Assembly: GCF_964204865.1 (NCBI RefSeq)
Contig: NC_135252.1
Coordinates: 12,669,383-12,733,382 of the forward strand
DNA length: 64,000 bases
DNA from: Styela clava
Taxonomy: Eukaryota; Chordata; Ascidiacea; Stolidobranchia; Styelidae
Reading direction: 5' to 3'
Position 1 is the first letter of the stretch, and each line of letters starts with the position of its first letter. The notes beneath the pieces were generated by a model. The model was not told where the DNA came from. It did not search any database and worked only from the letters and a program-made list of their open reading frames with translations. Below, piece by piece: positions 13,281-25,600 of the stretch. Made by a program: the position numbers and the translations under genes.

Positions 13281-16200
13281 TGGACACGTTAGTGGACATA
13301 ACGATCGTTTTGGTATTTTTGTTGTTCTTGTTCTTATTTGTCTTCTTCTTGGTATCGTTATGAAAAAATCGCTTTTCTCGTTGATTACTGGACCAATTGC
13401 TTTGAAATTTTCAGTGAGTAAAGATTATATTTTTCCCCAGAAGGCTATTACTTTTATTTATTCTTAAATTTTATATGAATCCTATGAGATATGATATTTC
13501 ATACAAAATTTCGCGGTATTTATTTTTACTCATGTGAACACTGTTTTACACTTATTTCAATCGGTTTCGCGATCGATTGTCTTGCTCAGTACTACAGCTA
13601 CTGTAGGTCGGTACTGGTAAGTTGCCATACCGGTACCGTAACGCAGTGAAAATGACTTATTCCTTCCGCGGTATTACTAATGCTGCAATGCAAGTTTTAT
13701 AGCCTATCGTATGCGGAACGGAATATCAGACCTACAGGTTCGGTACGGTAGCTCAGTACGTAAGTACGATACTGGTACTGGTGCCGGTGTCTTACCACAA
13801 TGAAACAAGAGAGCTACGCACAAATATATGGACACGTTAGACCAGAGCGAATCAGTCCTTACCGGTACCTTTGACGCTACCGGTACCCTCAAAAAAGTTC
13901 TGAATTTCCAGTAGCAAGAATTTTGCAGAATCAAAACGTACAGCCAGTCACGACACTGACTAAAATCCGTGTTCCCATGGATAAAAAATAATACAGCAAA
14001 ATTTTAAACGAAATATCAAATTTCATAGAATTCACGCAAAATTTTGAAATAAACAAAAGTAATAGCCTTCTAGCGAAAAAATTAATCTTTAACCACTGAA
14101 AATTTCAAAGCAATTGGTCCAGTATTCGAAGAGAAAAGCGACTTTTTAAAAACGTGTCAAAGAACAAGAACAACAACAACATAATATTGAAACGATCGTT
14201 ATGTCCACTACGTGTCCAAAAATTACCGTAACTTATTCTTTCACGGTCCTACCAGTGCAGTAATGCAAGCGTTGTAGCACTTGTAGCCTACTATATTTGT
14301 TTATTTTGATGAGAGTCTACTGGAAACAAGAGAGCTATGCTCAAATATATGGACACGTAGAGTCACATAATTTTGATGACGTCATAGCGAAAAAAAAAGT
14401 AATAGCCTTCTGGAGAAAATTTTTATCTTTAACCACTAAAAATTTCAAAGCAATTGGTCCAGTATTCGAAGAGAAAAGCGACTTTTTAAAAACGTGTCAA
14501 GCGATACTGAGTTAGCAGTCAGGCAGCATCTTACCTGTACACTGTAGGCCATATACGGTAATTGATCACAGAACAGTTGTTCCCTTGCAAATTTTATGTT
14601 GTTTACACTTTAGGACAGATAATTGATCACAGAACAATTCTTCCCTTTCAAATTTTATGTTGTTTTCAGTAGACTCTCATCAAAATAAACAAATATAGTA
14701 GGCTACAAGTGCTACAACGCTTGCATTACTGCACTGGTAGGACCACGAAAGAATAAGTTACGGTAATTTCATTGTGGTAAGACACCGCAACCGGCACCAG
14801 TATCGTACTTACGTACTGAGCTACCAGTACCGGTTAGCAGTCAGCCAGCATCTTACCTGTACACTGTAGGCCATATACGGTAATTGATCACAGAACAGTT
14901 GTTCCCTTGCAAATTTTATGTTGTTCACACTTTAGGACAGATAATTGATCACAGAACAATTCTTCCCTTTCAAATTTTATGTTGTTTCCAGTAGACTATC
15001 ATCAAAATAAACAAATATAGTAGGCTACAAGTGCTACAACGCTTGCATTACTGCACTGGTAGGACCGTGAAAGAATAAGTTACGGTAATTTCATTGTGGT
15101 AAGACACCGGTACCGGCACCAGTACCAGTATCGTACTTACGTACTGAGCTACCAGTACCGGTACCGAACCTGTAGGTCTGATATTCCGTTTCGCATACGA
15201 TAGGCTATAAAACCTGCATTGCAGCATTAGTAATACCGCGGAAGGTATAAGTCAATTTCACTGCGTTACAGTACCGGTATGGCAACTTACCAGTACCGAC
15301 CTACAGTAGCTGTAGTACTGAGCAAGACAATCTATCGCGAAACCGCTTGAAATAAGTGTAAAACAGTGTTCCCATGAGTAAAAATAAATACCGCGAAATT
15401 TTGTATGAAATATCATATCTCATAGGATTCATATAAAATTTAAGAATAAACAAAAGTAATAGCCTTCTAGCGAAAAAATTAATCTTTAACCACTGAAAAT
15501 TTCAAAGCAATTGGTCCAGTATTCGAAGAGAAAAGCGACTTTTTAAAAACGTGTCAAAGGACAAGAACAAGAACAACAACAACAACAACATAATATTGAA
15601 ACGATCGTTATGTCCACTACGTGTCCAACAACATAAAATTTGAAAGGGAAGAATTGTTCTGTGATCAATTATCTGTCCTAAAGTGTAAACAACATAAAAT
15701 TTGCAAGGGAACAACTGTTCTGTGATCAATTACCGTATATGGCCTACAGTGTACAGGTAAGATGCAGGCTGACTGCTAACCGGTACTGGTAGCTCAGTAC
15801 GTAAGTACGATACTGGTACTGGTGCCGGTACCGGTGTCTTACCACAATTAAATTAGCGTAACTTATTCTTTCACGGTCCTACCAGTGCAGTAATGCAAGC
15901 GTTGTAGCACTTGTAGCCTACTATATTTGTTTATTTTGATGAGAGTCTACTGGAAACAACATAAAATTTGAAAGGGAAGAATTGTTCTGTGATCAATTAT
16001 CTGTCCTAAAGTGTAAACAACATAAAATTTGCAAGGGAACAACTGTTCTGTGATCAATTACCGTATATGGCCTACAGTGTACAGGTAAGATGCTGGCTGA
16101 CTGCTAACTCAGTACCGCACCTACGTTAGGTACCGGTACCGCCGTGAATTCAGCTCTCATCGCTTTGTTGGACACATAGTGGACATAACGATCGTTTCAA

Positions 16201-16374
16201 TATTATGTTGTTGTTCTTGTTCTTTGACACGTTTTTAAAAAGTCGGCTTTCTCTTCGAATACTGGACCAATTGCTTTGAAATTTTCAGTGGTTAAAGATA
16301 AAAATTTTCTCCAGAAGGCTATTACTTTTTTTTTCGCTATGACGTCATCAAAATTATGTGACTCTACGTGTCCA
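13281..16374. mobile_element. Cluster of nested palindromes from a ~206-bp inverted-repeat element
   Basis: The best full unit is 16169-16374, starting TGGACACATAG and ending CTACGTGTCCA, that is, 11-bp inverted ends with one mismatch. Further copies start at 13281 in the same orientation and lie in the opposite orientation near 14046-14217, 14350-14500 (truncated) and 15452-15627. Around them, about 13281-13805 and 15095-15627 form inverted arms of roughly 520 bp. A second module containing ATTGATCACAGAACA occurs at 14512-14770 and 14836-15090, and inverted at 15630-15780 and 15845-16110. Low-complexity GGTACCGGTAC tracts separate them. There is no coding content. The cluster splits the 5S spacer. 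Confidence 0.75.
16169..16374. mobile_element. MITE-like element, reference copy
   Basis: About 206 bp with imperfect 11-bp terminal inverted repeats (TGGACACATAG and CTACGTGTCCA). It contains GGACATAACGATCGTTT, CTGGACCAATTGCTTTGAAA and a TGACGTCA palindrome. Other copies share all these blocks. No clear target duplication was seen, so the superfamily is unassigned. Confidence 0.6.
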
Positions 16375-16726
16375 TATATTTGAGCATAGCTCTCTTGTAT
16401 TTTAAATCAAATTACAATATAATACAATACAATTTCATTTCGATTTTTCGTCTACAACCTGACAACACAAAATGGAAAACACAGACAAGGGCGACGAAAA
16501 GATCGGGAAAATGAGCAAAACCTAGAGAAAGGTTAATAGCGAACGCTGCAAGCGTTTGTGCCCATTCACCCAAATTATTGTTTCGAACTAGTAAACCAGT
16601 TAGTAAGCGCAAAAACACCCAAAATAGGCATCAAGAACTCATACTCGAAATACTCGAGCCATCCTTTGCGAAATTTGCAACTACTTTGTCTAACGAACAG
16701 TATACAGGTAATCCTCATCCGGGTAA
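16375..16726. other. Unassigned sequence between the palindrome cluster and the 5S spacer remnant
   Basis: No gene supported. The phrase TTTGAGCATAGCTCTCTTG at 16380-16398 also occurs, slightly altered, at 38199-38217 after GTCCATATTTTA, suggesting a dispersed repeat that includes the inverted-repeat element's flank. Confidence 0.4.
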
Positions 16727-16968
16727 CAGAACCTCATTACTGTTCAAAAGCGTCAGTCATTGAACGTTTTAGGTAGCATTCCACCGTAACTTCAATACAG
16801 TTAAAACGCGTCAGTCGGTGAACGTTTAAATAGCATTTCACCACAACTTCACCACTGTTAACATTCAAATCAATGAAGGTATTGGTTTGGGCTAGCTACA
16901 AGGCGAGACTAACTCCATTTATTATTGCTCTATTACGCTGACAGCTTAGTAGGTGTATACTGTATAAG
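16727..16968 (+). repeat. 5S spacer remnant, right side
   Basis: ACCTCATTACTGTTCAAAAGCGTCAGTCATTG and the following ~220 bp match 12790-13045 with scattered differences and one deletion. It ends at the 3.7-kb transposon, whose target duplication lies in it at 16962-16968. Confidence 0.8.
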
Positions 16969-17251
16969 CAGAGCCATTATATAACTAGTCTGGAAGGCCG
17001 TATACTGACCTGTTGTTCACAGCGTCATCTAGTGTTGGCGTGGGTAATTCATAACCACGGCGTCGTCTGCTGTTTATTTTAGGCTGCTCGCTGTTAAACG
17101 TATCCAAAGTTCGAATGGAAATGGATTTATCTGAGGAAGAAATGCTTGAATTTTTTGATGACATGAGTTATATAGTACTGATTGCTTATTAAAATAGGTT
17201 TTGATCCTGAAAGAATGAATAGTAAGAGTTTATAGTACCATAGTTTAATAT

Positions 17252-18166
17252 GTGAAAGTAGAGACCGTTTTTGGTTTGCTGAAAATTTGGTCAGTATTTT
17301 TACATCACATTTGTTTTGCTATATACAGGCACTTAGGCACTGTTTTAGACCCGATTTTATATATTTCACAGCTTGATGACGAGATAGAAGGAAAATGGGG
17401 CAGGATATCTGTAGTAGAAATCGACTACGGAAGTGTTAATTGCAAGAAGACACTGCAGACTGCATTGAATGATTTGAACATCACATTAAATCAGGAATCA
17501 TCACTATGGGCAGTTGTTATAGCGGATATGATGGAAATTTCTAGAGAAGAATCCAGAAGTAAAATGACAGCTAAATACATTGAAAAATTGCAAAAGCCAT
17601 AGCCCATATTCGAACAATTCTGAAATCTCTCATTTGGACCTAAAACGCATAATCAAAACTGCAGCACTGAAAATTATAAAAAAGCGTTTCAAGTAACTGA
17701 GCCTGTCATGCAAACGTCAATAACCAAAGGCGACAAAAAGGTGATTGAGTACTTTGCTGGGGGATTGCTAAAATGGGGAATAAAGCGTCCAGGTGGAGAA
17801 GGTGCTTTCTGGTGCCAAAACCAAGCTTCGAGACTCGATCTTCCCGATTGCTTTAAAGAGCGCAATAGAGGCGGTATCATATCAGCATCCGAAACATTTG
17901 TTCTCTTTCTAATCTCTGTGGAAAGCAAATTCCTGTCTCAAGTATGCAAAAGGGTAATAGATAAACGGCGTATTATCGGAAATATTGACATGGACCCTTT
18001 CAGCCCCAGTGAATCCAGTATTCTGACCATTCTTGTGAGAAGATTTATTCGAACAAGGACCCATATCCATTGCAAGACTGAACTGCAGAACAAAGTTTCG
18101 AAAAGAAAATATGGACCCAAATCATATGGACTTCGCGATGGTTTGAAAAATTGTTTTTCCAAATAA
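17252..18166 (+). pseudogene. Transposase-like remnant of the 3.7-kb transposon
   Basis: Two open blocks are separated by stops and a frame change: 17252-17602 (116 codons) and 17708-18166 (152 codons). The second contains EYFAGGLLKWG, then ERNRGGIISASETFVLFL and ESKFLSQV. This recalls the C-terminal region of P-superfamily/THAP9-type transposases, where a YxAGY motif is followed by a GG(L/I)xxPS segment. That resemblance is from memory of the family and is weak. It could be two exons of one gene or a decayed single frame. An additional short acidic frame starts at 17115 (MEMDLSEEEMLEFFDDM). Confidence 0.4.
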
Positions 18167-18762
18167 TCTCATTATTACACTATAATAAAAATTAGCCAAC
18201 AAAACAATTTCTACTTTGTATTTTTAGCATAAGAAATACGAAAAAAAACTGAACAGGAATTTTGACTTAGATATGAAGAATCACACAGACTTGGTAGAGA
18301 AAAAATGACAAATGCAAAGACCAATAATTGATAGCTAATTTTAAAACATAGATGTGGTTCCACAAATTTGAATAAAATTATACGAGAGATAGGGGAAACT
18401 TTTCAATTTGATAGGAGGCATTTTGACAAATAAACCATCGATTAATATTCATATGAAATTTAATTTTGGATACATTATGGTAACTATTATTTAAAGCAGA
18501 GACTAGCCAGCCACTAAAATTAGAAACAAATTTAAGAAAATGGACTAGTACTTGTATATAAATCCGTATGCATGTATTTAAGCAGAAAGAAGTCAGCTTC
18601 TAGAAATTTATCAATCATTTTCAATCGCAACATTAGAACCAAAAACACTACTACTCGATTTTACAACATCTATTAATCTGGAGTTTGATGTGAATAAACT
18701 AAAGGTGGGGTTTTCAGTACGGAAACCTCACTCGCGTTGGTGACCAAAATATGCCTCTAGAG

Positions 18763-19187
18763 CAGGGGTCTCGAACTCAAAACATGTCGTGCGCCACTTT
18801 TTGAAATTTATTGGCCACGCGGGCCGCAAACCAAGAAATTAGGTACAAAAATGAGTATCTGAATGTATTGTGTTGAAATTACACTTGAATGTTACAGCAA
18901 ACGAGACAGGGGTCTGCAACTACGGGGTCGCGACCCAAATTTGGGTTGCGAAGCACTCCGCTCTGAGTCGCAAAACAATTTCAATTATGCCATAATTATG
19001 AGCATCTTGTCTGTGTAGCGTATTCAGGCATAACAACTATATAAATCTCCGATTATAATTATGGATGTTTCCCCAAGTATACACTTCCTTATTTACTGCG
19101 GTGACATTGGCCAATCAGTATAAGTGCAAATTTTGACGTAATAATAAACATTTTTGGATCGCGCTGAAAAGTAGTTGCGGACCCCTG
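18763..19187. mobile_element. hAT-like non-autonomous element nested in the transposon
   Basis: It begins CAGGGGTCTCGAACTC and ends GTAGTTGCGGACCCCTG. The flanking octamers are CTCTAGAG (18755-18762) and CTCTAAAG (19188-19195), one mismatch. A second internal start, CAGGGGTCTGCAACTAC at 18907, pairs better with the right end, so this may be a composite of two related elements. Confidence 0.75.
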
Positions 19188-20759
19188 CTCTAAAGGGTCT
19201 TGGTTTATTCACCATGGTAAAACAGAGCTCGCACCACTGTCCAAAACAATACAAATAATCGCAGCCATAGAAATAGATGCCATTCTCAAGCCATTTTTTG
19301 TGGCATCACTAAGCAGCATTTTCTGGCGATTAACTTCTCCCACTAATGGCCGACTGTATGCCTTTTCTTCCCAATATCCAGGTATTTTAGAAAACCTTTC
19401 TCAAGCCATTCTCATCTTTTATCATAGATGTTGTAAAAAGGCTGAATTTTCTCTTGTCACTGTCTTGATCATGCACATGGAGACGCATACAAGTGTAGCA
19501 GATGTTGGGTCCTCTACCAGCATAAGAATATGCTATTTCACATTGAGAGCCGAGATATCTGTATTGATACAATACCAAAATTAAATTCAACAAAAATACA
19601 ACTAAATAGAAGTATATCTGACTAAATGCAAATATATCTTACCTTAATTTCAAGAAAATTCTGCCATCATCTTCTATTTCTGGAACACTTCTGGGAATGC
19701 ATGAACTATTCGTGGAAACAATATCATATCCCAAACACAGGGTGAGATCAACCAAGTTTTTAAGTAGGATTGAAATTGCCGATGATATTGTGAAAGCATA
19801 AACCCCAGCGAAAGCGCAAGAAAAGGAAAATTGTTTTTGGTCAAATTGGCAAATTAGAAGGCTTATTTCCGTTGTCGCATGTAAACTGTGATAAGAATAG
19901 TATTTTGTGGGTGATGCCACAAACTTAATCCAACTTTTTTTATTGGCCCTTTGAATATCTTCATCCTTGAGATTATCAGCACAAATTCTAGCTTTTCCAT
20001 CCTCAACTTTGCTTTTAAAGTTAGGAGAGTAGCGATATTTAAACACAATCTGGATGCAATAGAAATTACTTAGCAATTAATATGTCAAAGTCATGAGTGA
20101 GGTAATAAATGGCTAACACTAGAATACAATAAGGCACAAAATAAACAGTGAAAACTCATGACATCACATACAGCAGTAGCCTAGCCTACACCATATTTCT
20201 GAAATAGAAGAATAAACTTTGCCCTTGTTTTAGATAGCCAAAATAAAATACGGTAAAATTGCGGATACCAAAAAAACGTGATGAAACTTTTGTGTCCATT
20301 TTTTGATGGCATTCCAAATTTGCTTTTCATACCATCCGGGACACGATGCTTGCTTGGAACCATTATTAACTCTGTACCGGTAACTAAAAAACAAATGTTA
20401 CCAGCACCGGAGTTACTAGTAGCTTAGGATAGGATTCTAAACTACCTTTTCTGCATATACAGTCTATATTTAAGTTTAATAATAATAGTTTGCCTTTTTA
20501 TTTCAGTTTTCCATATCTTGCCAACTTCGCGCAACTTGAAATGTGTAAACATGGCCTGAAAACAATCACACATTACCTGTATCAAACTACCTGATTCGGC
20601 TGTCCAGCAGACGACAGGGGTGTAAAACCCACGCCAACACCAGATGTCGCTGTCAACAACTCGGTGTTCTGCAAAAAACCGAGAGCTTCCAGACTAGTTA
20701 TATAATGGCTCTGGTATAAGTATGCAAGGGTGTTGTAGCCAGGGCTGAAAACCCTATGT

Positions 20760-21312
20760 CAGGGGTCGGGAACCCATGGCTCGCGAGTAATAAATATATG
20801 GCTCTTTTGGTGACGGCATATGGCTCTCAGAAAAATCTAATATCCCAAGACTAAGCTTACTATTGTTACGAGATTTCAAATTCTTTTATAGCCAAATTTG
20901 GCAGGAAATTCCCAATACGTTTGAGTCGCAACGCGCGTCCAGCACATGTCTATGTTATGTAAGATAATTACCAGACAGGCATTGTGACAAACAAGGGGAT
21001 TCTGGAACATATATTGTGACATCACAGAGCGATGGAGTTTTCAAAACACTACAGAGATGCCTAAACGAAAAAGGGTGATGAGTATCGTAGATTTCCACAT
21101 TGGGCTGCAGGTGAGCAACCGTTCAAGGCCCGCAGCGACTACATGCAGCATCAGAAATCACATTAAATGTATATTGACATTGTATGTGTTGATTTTTGAG
21201 TGAACATTTCAGGCCTGATTAAGTGAAAAAATGTTATATGGCTCGCACGGAAATGCAATTGAAGATATGTATATTTTATGGCTCTCTTGACCAAAAAGGT
21301 TCCCGACCCCTG
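20760..21312. mobile_element. hAT-like non-autonomous element, ~0.55 kb
   Basis: The ends are CAGGGGTCGGGAACC and GGTTCCCGACCCCTG, an exact inverted pair. The octamer CCCTATGT lies at 20752-20759 and again at 21314-21321, with one extra G at the right junction. The text ATATGGCTC recurs near both ends in subterminal position. No transposase frame is present. Confidence 0.85.
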
Positions 21313-22636
21313 GCCCTATGTCCTCCGACAATCGAAGCAACTATGGACACCTCCCTTCAAAAAGTTTTTTCCCCGCTGTTCAAATACGCGAGAGACACCA
21401 CTTTAGTGTTTATCGGAAGGTTTTCTTAGTCGCCTTGCGAGTGAGATTACTAGAGAGAGATAGATATCTAGACTTCCTTTCGTTGTATACACTCTCGAAA
21501 TGAACAAAATCCAAAATTTTCGAGAAATTGCTTCAAATTGTAACGACTGCAGTAAAGAAAGTTGTGATACAGACGAATTGTCTATTTCAGTGTGTTGTGT
21601 ACAACCTCCTTTTTCAAATAAGCCATGAATGACAAGTTAGATATAAACCAGACCTGAGATATCGATTCAACATTATCGCTCAGTTGTAAACACAGCGTGT
21701 TATTTACTATAATATAGCTATAGGACGTCATATATATACAGTCTTCTGTTCACGCTAAAACACTATTGCGACATAATTTGAAAGAATTTGTTTAGTCTAT
21801 TTGTGTGGGACTATTTGCTAAGTGATAGCTGGCTTTTTGAAATTTCAGAGCAGCTTTAAAATGTAGTTTGTCACTTATCGATTTTCATCAGTAAGTATGT
21901 TGATAGGTATTTGTCTGTCTGTCTGTATGTTTGTTTGTCTGTTAGATGCACGCGATATCTCACGAAAGCGAGATTGAATCTGCTCCAGATTTTGCATGTG
22001 CATTCATCATATCTCGGACCAGAAACCTATTGATTTTGGGCGAATTATGTCGTATAATTAGCGAGTTATTAAATTAGTGATTGGACACAAGGTGTCACTA
22101 TTAAGTAAAAGCGCGAAAAGCGAAATAAATGAGTCATATTTAACTCATTACAATTTCAACAGCAAGCACAAAAAATACTAAATAAATGCGCGGCGAGTGG
22201 ACAAGAGTCGTGAGAATCAAATGTTTATTATTATTGATGAAATCATTTTGACGCTAACAGCGATTGTTTGACAACTGAGTGACTGAGTCATTCACTATAT
22301 CGACAACAAAACCATTCAAACAAGTCTGCAATATTAGCAATTCGACTCTCGTTGTGATTTTCGTGCAAATACTAAACTTAAAGCAACGGAAACTGAGGAA
22401 ATTGGATACTTCCGTTTTGCGCAAACAGCCGGTGCCGGTTACACGCATTCGTACATCGCAATATATGAACAACACGCACATATATAACGCACCATTTTAT
22501 GAGATATTTCATTCAGGCGGGTATACATACATAGCTTCTGAGAACGAAATGCGTAATTATATTAAATAGTTCAAACATATATATATATATACCCGATGGG
22601 ATAAGGAAGGTCACGGGGGAATCAAAACAAGATACA
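21313..22636. other. Region upstream of the unknown plus-strand gene
   Basis: No supported gene. A TGTCTGTCTG microsatellite-like tract near 21911-21940 is followed by AT-rich text. A TA dinucleotide run at 22577-22591, 45 bp before the first ATG, could act as a TATA-like element for the downstream gene. Confidence 0.45.
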
Positions 22637-25600
22637 ATGGACGAGATAAGCGTCGATGGATTCCACTGTCACATAGTTTCAGCTGATTCAGCAAACAGCA
22701 ATCCCAAGACGCAAGAACTCAGCGCAGTTAGAAACGATATCTCACACGAAGCAATAATAAAACCACAATGTCGACCACAGCAAAGTAATACTGAACGATT
22801 GCTGACACCGCGGAATCACTTGAACAATGTGAGGAGTCCACCATATATTAGTACAACAACTCATCGAAGACAGGTAAGATTTTTTGGTTATCATTATGTC
22901 TTTGATTTGATTTATTTTGATTTTATACATTTTTAACGTCTTAAGGCTAAGCGTTTGACGAGACATGCGTACTGAGCTATTGGCAAAGTCTTACTGAATA
23001 GTTATTCGGAAGCACTCATCGGTGTGGCAACGTGGATGACTAACATTAACAGGATTTAGACATAGAAATTATTTCCTTTACAATACGAATGTTATTCGGT
23101 TCCATTTTATAGCCAATAAAGCTATGTTAACATCAATTTAATGGTTTTATTTAACCATGAGGCGAGCTGGTAGTTATATACATAGAATGGAAACAACCAT
23201 TCGCGCCAATTAGGCCATTTTTGTTCCCCTTCTGGATTTTTAGTGAAGTAACAGCCTGTCAATAGCTTGCTGAATTTCTGAAATAAATTATTTATAAGGT
23301 AGCTTCCTCATATACCGTATGTTAATTATCCGCTAGTTCAGGACCAGGTATCATTAGTTTTGCATACCGGTGCTTGTTGTAAAGAGTGAAAGCAGTAAAA
23401 CTTCGGTATGATACAGCAGGGAAAATTCGATATATATATCGTAGGATGTGAATGTTATCGCTAGGGTTGCCACTTCTGGATACATTTTTTTCGAATCGAA
23501 TCTTTCCGAATCTGATTCCATTAAGCTTTCATTTTATTGCATGCGTATGTTTGCTCAAAGTCACAAAAAAGCTCAAATCTGGAACTAAAAATGGAATATG
23601 CAATATGGCAAGGATGATAAGGGGTTTTCAGTGAATAATCCACACTCATTTCCATCGTGATACAAAAAGATGTAGGTCATAGATATCACCAATAAAGGCA
23701 TTGATGAAAAACTTGCTGTTGCAACCTATCTGTGAGTCTTACAATAGCCTACTGAGGTATTATTGTGTTATATTTGTATCAAGACTGAGGCAGTTTGATG
23801 GAATTCATATGAGAAAATAAGCAGAGAACAGTTGTACCGTTATGTCATAAACACAGTAACAGGACTGCTTTCCCTAGTCCCACACCAGTATATGTGACTG
23901 TGGCATTTCACTTCTTGGTATATTGAATTAAGGCCGGCCTTATTACCGATTCTTTATCTTCAAAATTTTAGTACAATATTTTATATTTATGCTAGCAGCA
24001 TGGAGTAATACGACAAAAACATTCTAATTGCATCTGAATTACTAGCAATGGGAAATGCTTGCAAGAATATGATTGAAGACGATAAAATTAACCACAATTA
24101 AATTAATTTCGAGAAAAACAATCGTTCACCCGACTACGATTGCGAACAAAAATTTCCATAAATATTAGAGACAATATTAATTGTGACTAACAGCGTTCTT
24201 GGCTAACTCGGGCTTCATTATTATCGTCGACTACTTTAATTTCGTAATTCAGAAAGTCCAAATGTGCACAATGAACGCCCCGTTGACGAGCGATAATTGG
24301 TCGACGCTTTATCTCGATCAAACATGGTCCCTGGGGCTAAAGTAAGACGACATTTGCACAGTATGCTTGGGCTGGTATAAAATCTGGCAAGTGTTGATGT
24401 AAAACAGTGCACAAGTTGCCATTCCTCAAGTATTATTTACTCCTAAATGTACGCGATTTATTTCACTCAGAACAAAGTTAAAATTAAATTTCAATCAAAA
24501 TTAAATATTATCTAGACGTCGGTAGCTGATTCTTTATCCAATCATGCCAGGGCGTACAATAACTTGGTCGCAACGCAGGTGTGCTGTTGAAAATTTTCAT
24601 CAAAATTGTGACGAATTTTCAAGTGTACGATTCATTTAAATTCGCGCATAATAAAAACTTGGGCTATTCAGTGGAAAACTGAACTCGCAGTTCGGTGAAT
24701 ATTACGCCACACATCATATCGAGTGATGCGTAAAAGTGTGTGTTGTGCCGAACTTGAAACAAATGACGGCAGATAGGTAAGAAAGTCAATCACGAAAAAT
24801 TTATTTTCATTTATTTTCGTCCCGTAATTTGGTGTTATTTGGAGTGCCGCAGAAACGCATTCGGCAGTTTACACGCCGCCGAAAACAACATTTAACAAAC
24901 GTTCAGTGTTTTTTTTTCAGTCCCGTAATTTGGTGTTATTTGGAGTGCCGCATAAACGCATTCGGCAGATTTAGAGCTGCCGAAAACAACGATTTAACAA
25001 ACGTTCAATGTTTTTTTCCCGGTGAATCGCTCTCTTTTCCGAATCGCGTAAATCTGATTCGAATCGATTCAGAAAAGATGCGATTCGAATCGATCCGATT
25101 CGTAAATCCAAAAGTGGCATCCCTAGTTATCGCATCACCGATTTTAGTTGGATTACCAAGCCTAATTACGTGACGCAAAATACAAGATGTAGCCGTAGCT
25201 CAGGTACAAGTTACAACCGACCACTGAAATATCGATAGGGCTAGCTACTGAAACTATATAAAACTATAGAATTATGATGATGCATTACGGTGCGTAAATG
25301 CCGATTGGCGCAGAACTAGAAGCAGTTCAGGTCGATAAGACCAGAAAAACAGCTACCAAGCTGCGAATTCCACATACGGTATATAATCCGGGTTCGTGAA
25401 AAAACTTCATCGAATTGTAAAAAATGAAATGATCCGCAAAAACGGGATTGAAATGTTCAGAGAGTGTTTGGAAGGATAACATTTTTTGTGATCAAGATAA
25501 CTAATGCAGTGATAATTTATATCTTCCCAAGCAATAGATTTAATTTTGATTCTGCTGCCGTAATTTAATTCCTGACTAATTTCAGATTTGTTCCAGCTTT

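Larger units (their letters stand above)
16969..20713. mobile_element. DNA transposon, 3.7 kb, with decayed coding regions
   Basis: The left end CAGAGCCATTATATAACTAG and the right end are exact inverted repeats over 28 bp. A second inverted block lies inside (GACAGCG.CATCT.GTGTTGGCGTGGG near 17020-17045 and 20628-20660). The 7-bp flanks GTATAAG at 16962-16968 and 20714-20720 are identical. Coding remnants lie on the plus strand at 17252-18166 and possibly on the minus strand at about 19390-20363. A hAT-like element sits inside at 18763-19187. Seven-base duplications are unusual: hAT and P elements give eight, Dada elements six to seven. The superfamily is left open. It inserted into 5S spacer sequence. 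Confidence 0.85.

Noticed and set aside
24829-25173. Plus-strand 114-codon open frame
   Set aside because: It lies across a tandem duplication and the right end of a hAT-like element and continues past the element boundary, so it is chance coding.
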